Source of the DNA: Gemmatimonadota bacterium
GTDB taxonomy: Bacteria > Latescibacterota > UBA2968 > UBA8231
NCBI GenBank assembly: GCA_026706165.1
Contig: JAPOZF010000256.1
Coordinates: 1-21,133, forward strand
Length of the DNA: 21,133 nt
Reading direction: 5' to 3'
Shown one piece after another: positions 8,846 through 16,646 of the stretch (position 1 is its first letter; each line of letters begins with the position of its first letter). Position numbers and translations under genes: made by a program. The notes below the pieces were generated by a model, which saw nothing but the letters and a program-made list of their open reading frames with translations, ran no database searches and was not told the origin of the DNA.

Positions 8846-10545
8846 CCAATCCGTTCACAGAGGAAATACTGGAAAGGACCGCCCAGGCCACCGGCCTGGA
8901 ACCTGAGGCGCTGCGGGGGCTGCTGTCGGTGCCGCCTTCGGAAGAGATGGGGGACTACGCGATTCCCTGCTTTACGCTGGCGAAGCAGCTGCGCCGGAAC
9001 CCGGCGCAGATCGCCGGCGAGGTTGCCTCCCGGCTCAGCGGGGCGGCCAGCGACCGGATCGAAGGGGTCGAGGCCGCGGGAGGGTACGTCAATTTCAAGC
9101 TGAACCGCACCGCCTTCATCCGCCACACCCTCGGTGACATCGACGCCATGGGAGACCGCTACGGTTCCGGCGCCCAGGGGAAGGGCAAGACCCTCGCCAT
9201 CGACTTCGGCGCCCCGAATCTCGCCAAGCCGTTCGGCATCCAGCACCTGCGCTCTACGGCCATCGGCAACGCCATCCGCCGCATCCACGCCTTCCTCGGC
9301 TGGAAGTGCGTCGGCATCAACTACTACGGCGACTACGGCGCCAACTTCGGCCAGCTCCTGGCCGCCTACACCTTGTGGGCCGACCCCGACAAGGTCAGAA
9401 CCAATCCGGTAGCGGAGCTGTCCAATCTGTACGTGCGCTTCAACGACGAGGTGAAGAGCCGTCCCGAGCTGGCGGAGGAGTCACGGGCGCGACTCGTCCG
9501 GCTCGCCGCCGACGACGAGGAGATGGTCTCCCTGTGGCGGTACTTCGTGGAGGAAGGGCGCCTGGAAGCGGAGCGCATGTACCGCATACTCGAGGTGGAG
9601 TTCGACGACTACCTCGGCGAAAGCCACTTCGCCGACCGGCTCGACGAGACCATCGCCTTCTTCTCCGAAAAGGGGCTGGCGGAAGAGAGCGAGGGGGCGC
9701 TGATCGTCCGCGTCGGAGAGGACATCCCCCCCTGCATGCTGCGCACCAGCGCCGGCACGAGCACCTACCACAGCCGCGATCTCGCCGCCCTGCGCTACCG
9801 CTGGGAGCGCTACCGGTTCGACAAGATGGTCTACGTCACCGACATCCGGCAGCAGCTGCACTTCCGCCAGGTCTTCGGCTCCCTGGAACGGGCCGGGGCC
9901 GAATGGACGAGCCGCTGCGTTCACGCCCCCTTCGGATTGCTCTCGTTCGGGGGGGAAGCGATGGGAACGCGAAAGGGGAACGCCCTGTTGCTCGAAGACG
10001 TGCTCGAGCGGGCCGTCGAGCTGGCGCGGGAGATCATCTCCGAGAAGAACCCGAAGCTCGCCGCAAGGGAGGAAGTCGCCCGGCAAGTGGGCATAGGGGC
10101 GGTGGTGTTCGCCGACGTCAGCAACCGGCGCACCCGCGACGTGAGCTTTTCACTCGAGGAGGTGCTCAACTTCGACGGCGAGACCGGACCCTACCTCCAA
10201 TACACCCACGCGCGCTTCTGCAGCATCCTGCGGCGGTTCGGCGGACCGCCGGACGGCGGCGACGCCGCCAGACTGGGGGAAGCGGCGGAGATGCGGGTCG
10301 CCCGGCAGCTCGCGGAGTTTCCCGTGCAGGTGGCGCAGGCCGCCGACGAGAACGAACCTTCCTTCATCACCGGCTATCTGCTCGACCTGGCCGCGGTGGC
10401 CAACAAGATGTACAACGAACTGCAGGTGCTGGTACCCGGGGACCCCGGGCTTGCCGAGGCGCGGGTCGGGCTGGTCGACGCGGTGCGCGGGGTGCTGCGC
10501 ACGGGACTGGAGCTTGTCGGGATGAAGGCCCCGGAGGAGATGTGA
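8842..10545 (+). CDS. argS: Arginyl-tRNA synthetase with variant HIGH motif
   Basis: Class I synthetase charging tRNA-Arg; 567 residues, normal length. Order: N-terminal additional domain (about 1-90), catalytic domain with APNLAKPFGIQHLRSTAIGN, tRNA-contacting region SAGTSTYHSRDLAALRYR, KMSKS-loop equivalent MGTRKGN (374-380), then the helical DALR anticodon domain with TGPYLQYTHAR (448-458) and NKMYNELQVL, ending in MKAPEEM. The start GTG overlaps the aroE stop (GTGA); the frame is open far upstream, but that part is antisense-free shadow of aroE. The HIGH motif reads Gly-Ile-Gln-His (132-135). All other landmarks look sound, so I regard it as an active ArgRS, not a paralog of another function. 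Confidence 0.95.
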   Translation: MTNPFTEEILERTAQATGLEPEALRGLLSVPPSEEMGDYAIPCFTLAKQLRRNPAQIAGEVASRLSGAASDRIEGVEAAGGYVNFKLNRTAFIRHTLGDIDAMGDRYGSGAQGKGKTLAIDFGAPNLAKPFGIQHLRSTAIGNAIRRIHAFLGWKCVGINYYGDYGANFGQLLAAYTLWADPDKVRTNPVAELSNLYVRFNDEVKSRPELAEESRARLVRLAADDEEMVSLWRYFVEEGRLEAERMYRILEVEFDDYLGESHFADRLDETIAFFSEKGLAEESEGALIVRVGEDIPPCMLRTSAGTSTYHSRDLAALRYRWERYRFDKMVYVTDIRQQLHFRQVFGSLERAGAEWTSRCVHAPFGLLSFGGEAMGTRKGNALLLEDVLERAVELAREIISEKNPKLAAREEVARQVGIGAVVFADVSNRRTRDVSFSLEEVLNFDGETGPYLQYTHARFCSILRRFGGPPDGGDAARLGEAAEMRVARQLAEFPVQVAQAADENEPSFITGYLLDLAAVANKMYNELQVLVPGDPGLAEARVGLVDAVRGVLRTGLELVGMKAPEEM

Positions 10546-10547
10546 GC

Positions 10548-10700
10548 ATGGTCCTCGGGGAGGCGACCATCGATACCTGCGGGTGGCAGGGAAAGCCCCG
10601 GCAAGGCGCAGGCTGCCGCGGCAGTTGCCTTTCGAACATGCCCGGGGGTGGCGGCGCGCAAGCCCGGCCTCCGTCGGCGGGGAAATGCGGGGAAGCGTGA
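10548..10700 (+). CDS. Possible 50-residue Cys/Gly-rich ORF bridging argS and aroK (uncertain)
   Basis: A 51-codon frame starts with ATG two bases after the argS stop and has GGAGGAGA (10533-10540) upstream. Its TGA overlaps a GTG at 10697 (GTGA) that is an alternative aroK start. The peptide starts MVLGEATIDTCGWQGKPRQG and contains four Cys (11, 23, 27, 47) and a run of four Gly; no known domain. The SD could be incidental, since argS genes often end in codons for APEEM or similar. If the ORF is real, aroK would more likely start at the GTG 10697 than at ATG 10685. Length and packing favour it; composition looks unlike a conserved protein. Confidence 0.25.
   Translation: MVLGEATIDTCGWQGKPRQGAGCRGSCLSNMPGGGGAQARPPSAGKCGEA
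10600..10629 (+). repeat. Nested inverted repeat in the argS-aroK gap
   Basis: A perfect 12-bp palindrome CTGCCGCGGCAG (10613-10624) is flanked by GGCAA (10600-10604) and TTGCC (10625-10629), which can extend the stem across an 8-nt bulge on the 5' side. It lies in the 139-nt gap before aroK. No U-tract follows, so it is not a terminator; no riboswitch class was recognised. Confidence 0.35.
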
Positions 10701-11236
10701 ACGGCCCGGTCTTCCTCACCGGCTTCATGGCGACCGGCAAGACCAAGGTGGGGCGCCTGCTGGCCCGGCGCATGGGGCGCAGATTCATCGATACCGACGA
10801 CATGGTGGAGGAGCGCGCCGGAATGACTGTTGCCGGGATTTTTTCGCAAAAAGGGGAAAGCTGGTTCCGGGATCTCGAGCACGCCTGCCTGGTCGAGGTC
10901 GCGTCACGGGGGGATGTCGTCGTCGCCCTCGGAGGGGGCGCCATCACCCAGGCGCGCAACCGCGACGCCATCCGCGAATCGCCTGGATTGCTGATCTGTC
11001 TTCAGGCGGACCTCGACACGATCCTGGAGCGCGTCAGCCGCAAGGAGACCCGTCCCTTGCTCGCAGGGTTGAACACGGAGCAGAAACGAAAAAAAATCGA
11101 GGACATGCTCGCGGAGCGGGCCCCATTCTACGCCTCTGCGAACATGACGGTGCGCTCAAGCGGGGAACGTACCCCGGAAGAGACCGCCGAGGAAATCCAC
11201 CGGTCTCTCGAACGGAGGCCGCCATGCCGTCGGTAA
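10685..11236 (+). CDS. aroK: Shikimate kinase
   Basis: ATP-dependent phosphorylation of shikimate to shikimate 3-phosphate; P-loop kinase of 183 residues from ATG 10685. Walker A is GFMATGKT (Gly13, Gly18, Lys19, Thr20). Shikimate-binding DTDD (36-39), Arg62 in WFRDLE and the GGG at 83-85 are present, and the LID arginine is Arg123 in TRPLL. GTG 10697 is an alternative start losing four residues; the longer GTG 10583 start adds low-complexity sequence unlike the family. The 3' end overlaps aroB by 13 nt. An A8 tract at 11089-11096 within the Arg-Lys-Lys-Ile codons forms a potential frameshift site. The C-terminal residues after it still match shikimate kinases, so the tract length is probably correct. 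Confidence 0.94.
   Translation: MRGSVNGPVFLTGFMATGKTKVGRLLARRMGRRFIDTDDMVEERAGMTVAGIFSQKGESWFRDLEHACLVEVASRGDVVVALGGGAITQARNRDAIRESPGLLICLQADLDTILERVSRKETRPLLAGLNTEQKRKKIEDMLAERAPFYASANMTVRSSGERTPEETAEEIHRSLERRPPCRR
11076..11117 (+). promoter_or_regulatory. Possible -1 ribosomal frameshift signal inside aroK
   Basis: In the aroK frame the codons cgA AAA AAA form the slippery heptamer A_AAA_AAA (11089-11095). An SD-like CGGAG ends at 11080, eight bases upstream, and a short hairpin GCTC-gcg-GAGC (11107-11117) lies downstream. The -1 frame is open without a stop from here into aroB, which is in that frame. The layout resembles the E. coli dnaX signal, but the stem is short and function is unproven. 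Confidence 0.25.
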
Positions 11237-12324
11237 CCGTCGACCTGGGGGAACGCGGCTACGAGGTCGTGGTCGGAAGCGGCATCCTCGCCGAGGCCGG
11301 CCCGCGCTGCCGGAAGCTCGGCCTCGGCAGCCGCGCCGCGGTGATCGCCGACGCCGCCCTGGTCGACAGCTGGCTTCCCACCCTTTCCGGGAGCCTGCGG
11401 GACGCCGGTTTTCAAGTGATGGAAATCCCCTTCCCCGGCCGCGACCCGGAGAAGAACCTCGCTGCCGCCGAGCGCATCTTCGGGCGGCTGATCGAATCGC
11501 GCATGGACCGCGGCTGCTGGATCGCCGCCCTCGGCGGCGGGGTCGCAGGCGATCTCGCCGGGTTCGTCGCGGCGACCTTCCTGCGCGGCGTCGACTTCGT
11601 GCAGGTGCCGACGACGATCGTCGCCCAGGTCGACGCCAGCATCGGGGGCAAGACCGCCGTCAACCACGCCCTCGGCAAGAACACCATCGGCGCCTTCCAC
11701 CAGCCGCGCCTGGTGCTGGCCGACACCGCCACGCTGCGCACCCTGCCGGTCTCCGAGCGCGTCGCCGGCATGTCGGAGGTCGTCAAACACGCAGTCATCG
11801 CCGATCCCGAGCTCTTCGATTTCCTCGAACGCAACCTCGAAAAGGTCGTCGCCCTGGAGATCGACCCGGAACAGCTCGACTGGCTGATCGCCCGCAACGC
11901 CGGCATCAAGGCTTCGGTTGTCTCCGGCGACGAAAAGGAGAGCGGCAGGCGCGCCATCCTCAACTACGGCCACACCGTCGGCCACGCGATCGAAGCGGCG
12001 ACCGGCTACCGCAACTACAGCCACGGCGAAGCGGTGATTCTCGGCATGGCCGCGGCCGGGCAGATCGCCGCGCTGCTCGGCACCTGGCCGACGGCGGAGC
12101 AGCTGCGCCAGGACGCGCTGCTGGAACGTCTGGGGGTCCCGGCGGGAATCAGTCGGGTGCCGGCGGCGGACATCGTCGAGCGCACCCATGCCGACAAGAA
12201 GCGCCGCGACGGCAGGCTGCGCTTCGTACTCGGCCGCCGCATCGGCGAGGTGAGCCTGGTCGAGGACGTCGACGAGAAGGTGGTGACCGCAGGGGTCGAG
12301 TACATTCAGAAGGCGTATCCCTGA
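11224..12324 (+). CDS. aroB: 3-dehydroquinate synthase
   Basis: NAD+- and metal-dependent cyclisation of DAHP to 3-dehydroquinate, second step of the shikimate pathway; 366 residues. NAD-binding GGGVAGDLAGF (104-114), substrate loop VDASIGGKTAVNHALGKNTIG (begins at 136), and metal ligands Glu185 (MSEVVKH), His250 (NYGHTVGH) and His267 (YSHGEA) are all present. ATG 11224 follows GGAGG (11214-11218) at 5-nt spacing, a strong SD inside the aroK 3' end. Separate aroK and aroB genes with an overlap are common, and natural AroK-AroB fusions exist in some bacteria, so the possible frameshift in aroK is of interest. Confidence 0.97.
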   Translation: MPSVTVDLGERGYEVVVGSGILAEAGPRCRKLGLGSRAAVIADAALVDSWLPTLSGSLRDAGFQVMEIPFPGRDPEKNLAAAERIFGRLIESRMDRGCWIAALGGGVAGDLAGFVAATFLRGVDFVQVPTTIVAQVDASIGGKTAVNHALGKNTIGAFHQPRLVLADTATLRTLPVSERVAGMSEVVKHAVIADPELFDFLERNLEKVVALEIDPEQLDWLIARNAGIKASVVSGDEKESGRRAILNYGHTVGHAIEAATGYRNYSHGEAVILGMAAAGQIAALLGTWPTAEQLRQDALLERLGVPAGISRVPAADIVERTHADKKRRDGRLRFVLGRRIGEVSLVEDVDEKVVTAGVEYIQKAYP

Positions 12325-12335
12325 TTTCCCGCGAC

Positions 12336-13667
12336 ATGAACGCCGCCGCCAAAATCCATCTCGTCAGCCTCGGCTGCCCCAAGAACACCGTCGACTCGGA
12401 GCGCATGCTCGGACTGCTCGACGGCAACGGGTACCAAACGACCTCCGACCCGCATGCCGCCGATGTCGTCATCGTCAACACCTGCGGGTTCATCGGTCCC
12501 GCCAAGGAGGAGTCGATAGACGCCATCCTCGCGGCGCACGAGCTCAGGGAGACCGGGGTCTGCAAGGGGGTCATCGTCACCGGATGCCTGGCCGAGCGCT
12601 ACCGCCCCGAACTGCGCCGGGAGCTCGCGGAAGAAGCGGACGAGATCCTGACTCTCGGCCAGGAAAAGGAGATCGCGCGCTGCGTCGACCGCCTCCTCGG
12701 GCGGGCCCGGGAGCGCTACATCGACAGCGCCCCGCGGCTGCAGACGACCCCCCGCCACTGGGCCTATCTGAGGATCTCGGACGGCTGCGACCATCAGTGC
12801 GCCTTCTGTGCGATTCCGCTGATCAAGGGCAGGCATCGCAGCGAGCCGGTCGAGGCCCTCGTGGCCGAGGCGCAGCGGCTGACCGCCGCGGGGGTGCGGG
12901 AGCTGGTGCTCGTCTCCCAGGACTCGGTGCGCTACGGCAAGGACCTCTACGGCCGTTTCGAGCTGCTGCCGCTGCTGCGCCGTCTCGCCGCGGTAGAGGG
13001 CCTCGAGTGGATGCGCCTGATGTACACCTACCCCGCGTTCTGGAGCGACGATCTGATCGACTTCTTCGCCGCCTCGCCGGTCATGTGCAACTACATCGAC
13101 ATGCCGCTGCAGCACATCTCGGACCAGGTGCTGGCGCGCATGAAACGGGCGACCACCCGGAGGAAGACCCTCGAGCTGCTGGAGAAGCTGCGCACCCGGC
13201 TGCCCGGAGTCGGACTGCGTTCCTCCTTCATTGTCGGCTTTCCGGGCGAAACAGATGCCCAGTTCGAGGAGCTGCTCGAGTTCATCGAAGCCAGCCGCTT
13301 CGACAACGCCACCTGCTTCATCTACTCCACGGAAGAGGGAACGGCCGCCGCGGACCTCGACCAGCCGGTCGCCGAGGAGGTCAAGGAGGAGCGCTACCGG
13401 CGCCTGACCGAGCTTCAGGACCGCATTTCCGCTGAGATAAACCTCGGCCTCGTCGGCACCCGGCAGACCGTCCTGATCGACGAGCGTGAGGGCGAGACCG
13501 GGGGCGGTTTCCGCGGCCGCATGCAGCGCGACGCCCCCGAGATCGACGGCAGCGTCGCCGTCGCCGCCGGCGAAGCGGAGCTGCGGCCGGGGAGTTTCGC
13601 CGAGGTCGAGATCACCGGGGCCTACCCGTACGAGTTGACGGCCCGGGCTCTCGGTCCGGTCTGGTGA
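12336..13667 (+). CDS. rimO: Ribosomal protein uS12 methylthiotransferase RimO
   Basis: Radical SAM methylthiotransferase that adds a methylthio group to a conserved aspartate of ribosomal protein S12; 443 residues. The N-terminal MTTase domain has SLGCPKN (Cys14), NTCGFI (Cys50) and TGCLAERY (Cys84), which bind one Fe-S cluster. The radical SAM motif is ISDGCDHQCAFCAIP (Cys151, Cys155, Cys158). A C-terminal TRAM domain covers about 375-443. The pattern CPKNTVDSE with SDGCDHQCAFCAIP fits RimO better than MiaB. It starts 11 nt after aroB with only a weak SD. It is not an aromatic-pathway gene and appears to share the transcript as a passenger. Confidence 0.96.
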   Translation: MNAAAKIHLVSLGCPKNTVDSERMLGLLDGNGYQTTSDPHAADVVIVNTCGFIGPAKEESIDAILAAHELRETGVCKGVIVTGCLAERYRPELRRELAEEADEILTLGQEKEIARCVDRLLGRARERYIDSAPRLQTTPRHWAYLRISDGCDHQCAFCAIPLIKGRHRSEPVEALVAEAQRLTAAGVRELVLVSQDSVRYGKDLYGRFELLPLLRRLAAVEGLEWMRLMYTYPAFWSDDLIDFFAASPVMCNYIDMPLQHISDQVLARMKRATTRRKTLELLEKLRTRLPGVGLRSSFIVGFPGETDAQFEELLEFIEASRFDNATCFIYSTEEGTAAADLDQPVAEEVKEERYRRLTELQDRISAEINLGLVGTRQTVLIDEREGETGGGFRGRMQRDAPEIDGSVAVAAGEAELRPGSFAEVEITGAYPYELTARALGPVW

Positions 13668-13677
13668 GATCGCCGCA

Positions 13678-14001
13678 GTGGCCCGGCAGAGGAAGACGCG
13701 CCCCACCGCCATCACCCTGACAGGGGAGCACCTGGAGATCGCCTGGAGCGACGGAACCGGCTCGCGGGCCCCCCTGAGCGAGCTGCGCCGCAGCTGTCCC
13801 TGCGCGATGTGCCGCGAAGCCCGCCGGGAAAGCGAGCCGTCGGCATCGGGGGATCTGCCGGTGCTGGCCGGGGAGGCCGAGACCGCCACCGCCGAGGCGA
13901 GGAGGTTCGAGCCCGTCGGCCGCTACGGCATCCGCATCACCTGGGCCGACGGCCACGACACCGGGATCTACACTTTCGAGGCGCTGCGCGAGCTCGGCTG
14001 A
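13678..14001 (+). CDS. DUF971 (GBBH-like N-terminal domain) protein
   Basis: A 107-residue protein of the DUF971 family. The typical features are LRRSCPCAMCREA with Cys40, Cys42 and Cys45, a probable metal or Fe-S site, and the C-terminal GRYGIRITWADGHDTGIYTFEALRELG. The domain also occurs at the N-terminus of gamma-butyrobetaine hydroxylase and in or near Mrp/ApbC Fe-S carrier proteins, so a link to Fe-S metabolism is plausible, perhaps related to the Fe-S enzyme RimO just upstream (inference). Starts at GTG 13678, 10 nt after rimO. Its last 34 bases overlap the 3' end of the opposite-strand gene. Confidence 0.88.
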   Translation: MARQRKTRPTAITLTGEHLEIAWSDGTGSRAPLSELRRSCPCAMCREARRESEPSASGDLPVLAGEAETATAEARRFEPVGRYGIRITWADGHDTGIYTFEALRELG

Positions 14002-16082
14002 ACCGGCTCCGCCCCGGCGGCATCCCTGGCGGAGCGGGGTGCCCGCGCGATCCAGGATTCGGCCAGCAGCAGCAGCAGCGCGGCGAACAGAAACTCCCGC
14101 CACAGCTCGCGGCCGTAACGCCGGACCAGCACCTGCTCGCGCAGGTCGGCATCCGCCGCCAGCGGCACCACCCGTCCCGGGCCGAAGACGCGCTCGAGCT
14201 GGCGCGGGGAAACCTCCTCCAGGTCGGATTCCCCGGTGTCGACGTTGACGGCGAAGCGGTCGATGACGGCGCCCCCTTCTTCGAGACGCCACACCCCCGC
14301 CTCCCCGGGACGCCCGGTCCAGAAAGTCCCCTCGGAGTTCGCTTCCGCAGACTGGTAGTAACGGCGGCCGCTCGGAGTCCGGACCTCGATGCGGTGGCCG
14401 GGACCCGTTCCGGGAAGCCGGCGGCGAACCGTCTCCCCCACCAGGTAGCCGGGGGCCCCTTGCGAGGGAGTGCCAAGCAGCCTGCAGAGACGCTGAAGCA
14501 ACGGCGCGAACAGCGCGCTCGACGGCAGCTCGCTCCACTCGAGCGACAGCGGGACCGCGAACAGGACGACTCGCCCGGTCCTGCCCCGGGCCATGAGAGC
14601 GGCCTGAGAGCCATCTCCGAAGGAGAGCAGCGGGGACGCCCCGGGGTTGGCAATCAGGGAAAAGACGGAGAAGAACCGCGGCCCGGCCGCGGCCTCGGTC
14701 AGGCCTCGGAGCAGGACCTCGTCCGAGGCCTCGGGATCGATGCGAAGGAAAGAAGCCGGTCTCCGTCCCTGAGGGGACTCCGGGCGCCCGACGACGCTCC
14801 TGATCGAGGCCGGAATCAGGTTGGACAGAAGGTGGCGGTTGAGGTAGCTGATGTCGGCGTCCGCCCCGGGAAACAGAACGACTCCCCCTCCCCGCGCCGC
14901 GAAATCGCGGACGGCGCCGATCTGTCCGCCGCCGATCCGGGAGACGTTGCACAGGATGAGCACCTCCGCCTCGTCGAGGGTCCCGGGGCCGAGGGAGCTC
15001 AGGGAAATGCTGTCGAGCTCCAGACTCGGATCGCCAACGGCAGCGGCGGCCAGCGCCTGCCGGGCGAAGTAGAGATCCCCGGGATCACCCGCCATCACCA
15101 CGCGGACACGCCGGGGAATGAAAGCGGTGAAGTAGCGCCTGTCGTCGACAGTCAGGGCATCCTCTTCGATCTCCACGTACCCGCTCAGGAATCCGCCGCG
15201 ACGGGGAGTGGTTGCGAACTCCAGTTCGGCACGCCCCCCGGGTTGAAGCTCGACCGCGCGCCGTTGCACCCTCTCCCCGTCGATGAACAGATCTACGCTG
15301 AATGGCTCCAGAATGCTTTCCGAAGCGTTGACCACTTCGGCGCGGATCCGCCATCTGCCTCCCGGAGCGGCCAGCCAGCTGCCGGCTTCCACGGCGGAGA
15401 CAAAGCGATTGCCGCGGCCGGAAAGTTCGAGATCCGTGGTGTATACCGCGGTCCGGGACCACTCCGGGGAGCGTCTCGCGGCGACCTCCAGCCAGCCGGG
15501 GGCCGCGAAATCGGAAAAGATGAAAAGCTCCCGCTGCATCCCCCTGTCCTCGAAGTGGTGCTCGGCAGCGCGCAGGGCCTCCTCGACATGGGTGCCTTCC
15601 TGGCGCACGGCGAGCTCTCTCAGCGCCTGCGGCAACTCCCCGTCGACCGGGACGGCATCGGAGGCAAAGGGGATGACGCGGACCTCGTCCCCGGGGGAAA
15701 ACAGCTCCAGCAGGCCGATCGCCCGGGAGCGCAGACGCTCGAAGACGCGCACCGACCCGGGCCGAAAGCCAGTGCTGTACGAGGCGTCGAGAAGGATCGC
15801 GGCTGCCACCGGAGCCGGGCTGCCGAACCATCCGCCCTCTCCGCCGCGCAAGGCAGGACGTGCGAAGGCGAAGACGAGAGCGGCGACAGCGAGGGTGCGC
15901 AGCAGCAGGACCAGCCACTGACGCAGGCGGATGCTGCGCATGCGGCTCTGGTGCAGGCGGCGCAGGAAACGGAGGTTGCTGAATGGAAGGGGCTCGGAAC
16001 TGCCCCGATGCAGCAGGTGAACGGCCAGCGGAACCGCGGCCGCCGCCAGGGCTATCAGCGCCGCGGGGTTGAGGAAATGCAC
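13968..16082 (-). CDS. BatA-like membrane protein with vWA and amidotransferase-like domains
   Basis: 704-residue protein starting MHFLNPAALIALAAAAVPLAVH, the N-terminal double-membrane-span (BatA/aerotolerance) domain, with spans at about 4-24 and 55-75. A von Willebrand A-like domain (about 92-215) retains a MIDAS: Asp99-x-Ser101-x-Ser103, Thr164 and Asp191 (FIFSDF). A beta-rich region (about 245-315) follows, then a class I amidotransferase-like domain (about 326-410, ARGGGVVLFPG) without a clear catalytic Cys, and a final membrane span (about 663-678). The start is GTG 16082. Such proteins usually accompany MoxR ATPase and DUF58 genes; none is in this window. The preceding gene on this strand, 90 nt away, is the PtsN-like IIA protein. 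Role unknown; probably envelope-associated. Confidence 0.85.
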   Translation of the reverse strand: MHFLNPAALIALAAAAVPLAVHLLHRGSSEPLPFSNLRFLRRLHQSRMRSIRLRQWLVLLLRTLAVAALVFAFARPALRGGEGGWFGSPAPVAAAILLDASYSTGFRPGSVRVFERLRSRAIGLLELFSPGDEVRVIPFASDAVPVDGELPQALRELAVRQEGTHVEEALRAAEHHFEDRGMQRELFIFSDFAAPGWLEVAARRSPEWSRTAVYTTDLELSGRGNRFVSAVEAGSWLAAPGGRWRIRAEVVNASESILEPFSVDLFIDGERVQRRAVELQPGGRAELEFATTPRRGGFLSGYVEIEEDALTVDDRRYFTAFIPRRVRVVMAGDPGDLYFARQALAAAAVGDPSLELDSISLSSLGPGTLDEAEVLILCNVSRIGGGQIGAVRDFAARGGGVVLFPGADADISYLNRHLLSNLIPASIRSVVGRPESPQGRRPASFLRIDPEASDEVLLRGLTEAAAGPRFFSVFSLIANPGASPLLSFGDGSQAALMARGRTGRVVLFAVPLSLEWSELPSSALFAPLLQRLCRLLGTPSQGAPGYLVGETVRRRLPGTGPGHRIEVRTPSGRRYYQSAEANSEGTFWTGRPGEAGVWRLEEGGAVIDRFAVNVDTGESDLEEVSPRQLERVFGPGRVVPLAADADLREQVLVRRYGRELWREFLFAALLLLLAESWIARAPRSARDAAGAEPVQPSSRSASKV

Positions 16083-16172
16083 GGCACCCGGCCTGCCAGG
16101 GGCCCGGTATTGAAGGAAGCTGGGAAGGGAGGGGGCCGGGAGCCGCGGAGGGGTGCGGTCACTCGGGCGGAG

Positions 16173-16646
16173 CTATCCGGAAGCAGGGTACTGCTTCTCT
16201 TCCTCCGCAATCGCCTCGAGCACCTCTTCCGGTGCCGAAGCCTCGATCAGACTCTTCTTGAACTCGTCGTTTTTCAGCAGCCGGGAGATGCGCGCCAGCG
16301 CCTTGATGTGCGGACCGGAGACGTTGGCGGGTGATACCAGCAGGAAGAAAACGAACGCCGGTTCCCCGTCGAGGGCCTCGAAATCGACGCCGTGGCGGTG
16401 GGTTCCCAGGGCGGCGACGAGCCGTTGAACGGCATCTGACTTTCCGTGGGGGATGGCGATGCCGTCGCCTATCCCCGTACTCATTATCTTTTCGCGCTCG
16501 ACTACCGCCTGCAGCACCTTGTCGCGATCGGAGATCGCGTTGGTCGCATCGAGGCAATCGACCAGTTCCTCGATGATTTCCTCTTTGCTGTTGCCCTCGA
16601 GACCGACGATGGTGGTCTTGGAAGACAGGATTTCCAGCAAGGTCAT
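16173..16646 (-). CDS. ptsN: PTS EIIA family protein (PtsN/fructose type)
   Basis: Phosphoacceptor IIA domain protein of the PtsN/fructose IIA family; 157 residues from ATG 16646 (MTLLEILSSKTTIVGLEG, typical start). The phosphorylated residue is His67 in STGIGDGIAIPHGKSD, and the C-terminal half has FVFFLLVSP and IKALARISRLLKNDEF. The frame opens 48 nt upstream at a GTG, but that extension is not family-like and would contain the AGGAG that can serve as SD, 12 nt before the ATG. No EI, HPr or IIBC genes are near, so a regulatory (nitrogen-PTS-like) role is more likely than sugar uptake. Probably cotranscribed with the BatA-like gene. Confidence 0.9.
   Translation of the reverse strand: MTLLEILSSKTTIVGLEGNSKEEIIEELVDCLDATNAISDRDKVLQAVVEREKIMSTGIGDGIAIPHGKSDAVQRLVAALGTHRHGVDFEALDGEPAFVFFLLVSPANVSGPHIKALARISRLLKNDEFKKSLIEASAPEEVLEAIAEEEKQYPASG

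Noticed and set aside
10625..10650. TTTCGAA resembling a tRNA T-loop in the argS-aroK gap
   Set aside because: Flanking bases do not form a T-stem on either strand and no acceptor or anticodon stem fits.
10583..10684. Longer aroK start at GTG 10583
   Set aside because: Would add a basic low-complexity N-terminus not found in shikimate kinases; the P-loop normally lies within the first about 10-20 residues.
12306..13889. 527-codon - strand frame opposite rimO
   Set aside because: rimO carries all cysteine motifs and a TRAM domain; the antisense product is low complexity.
16180..16197. 7-bp hairpin GAAGCAG-ggta-CTGCTTC at the 3' end of the PtsN-like gene
   Set aside because: It lies in coding sequence and has no U-tract on the transcribed strand; not supported as a terminator.
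13809..16334. Open + strand frame of 841 codons opposite the BatA-like gene
   Set aside because: No recognisable domain; its antisense partner has clear BatA, MIDAS and membrane features. It is a GC-rich shadow frame.
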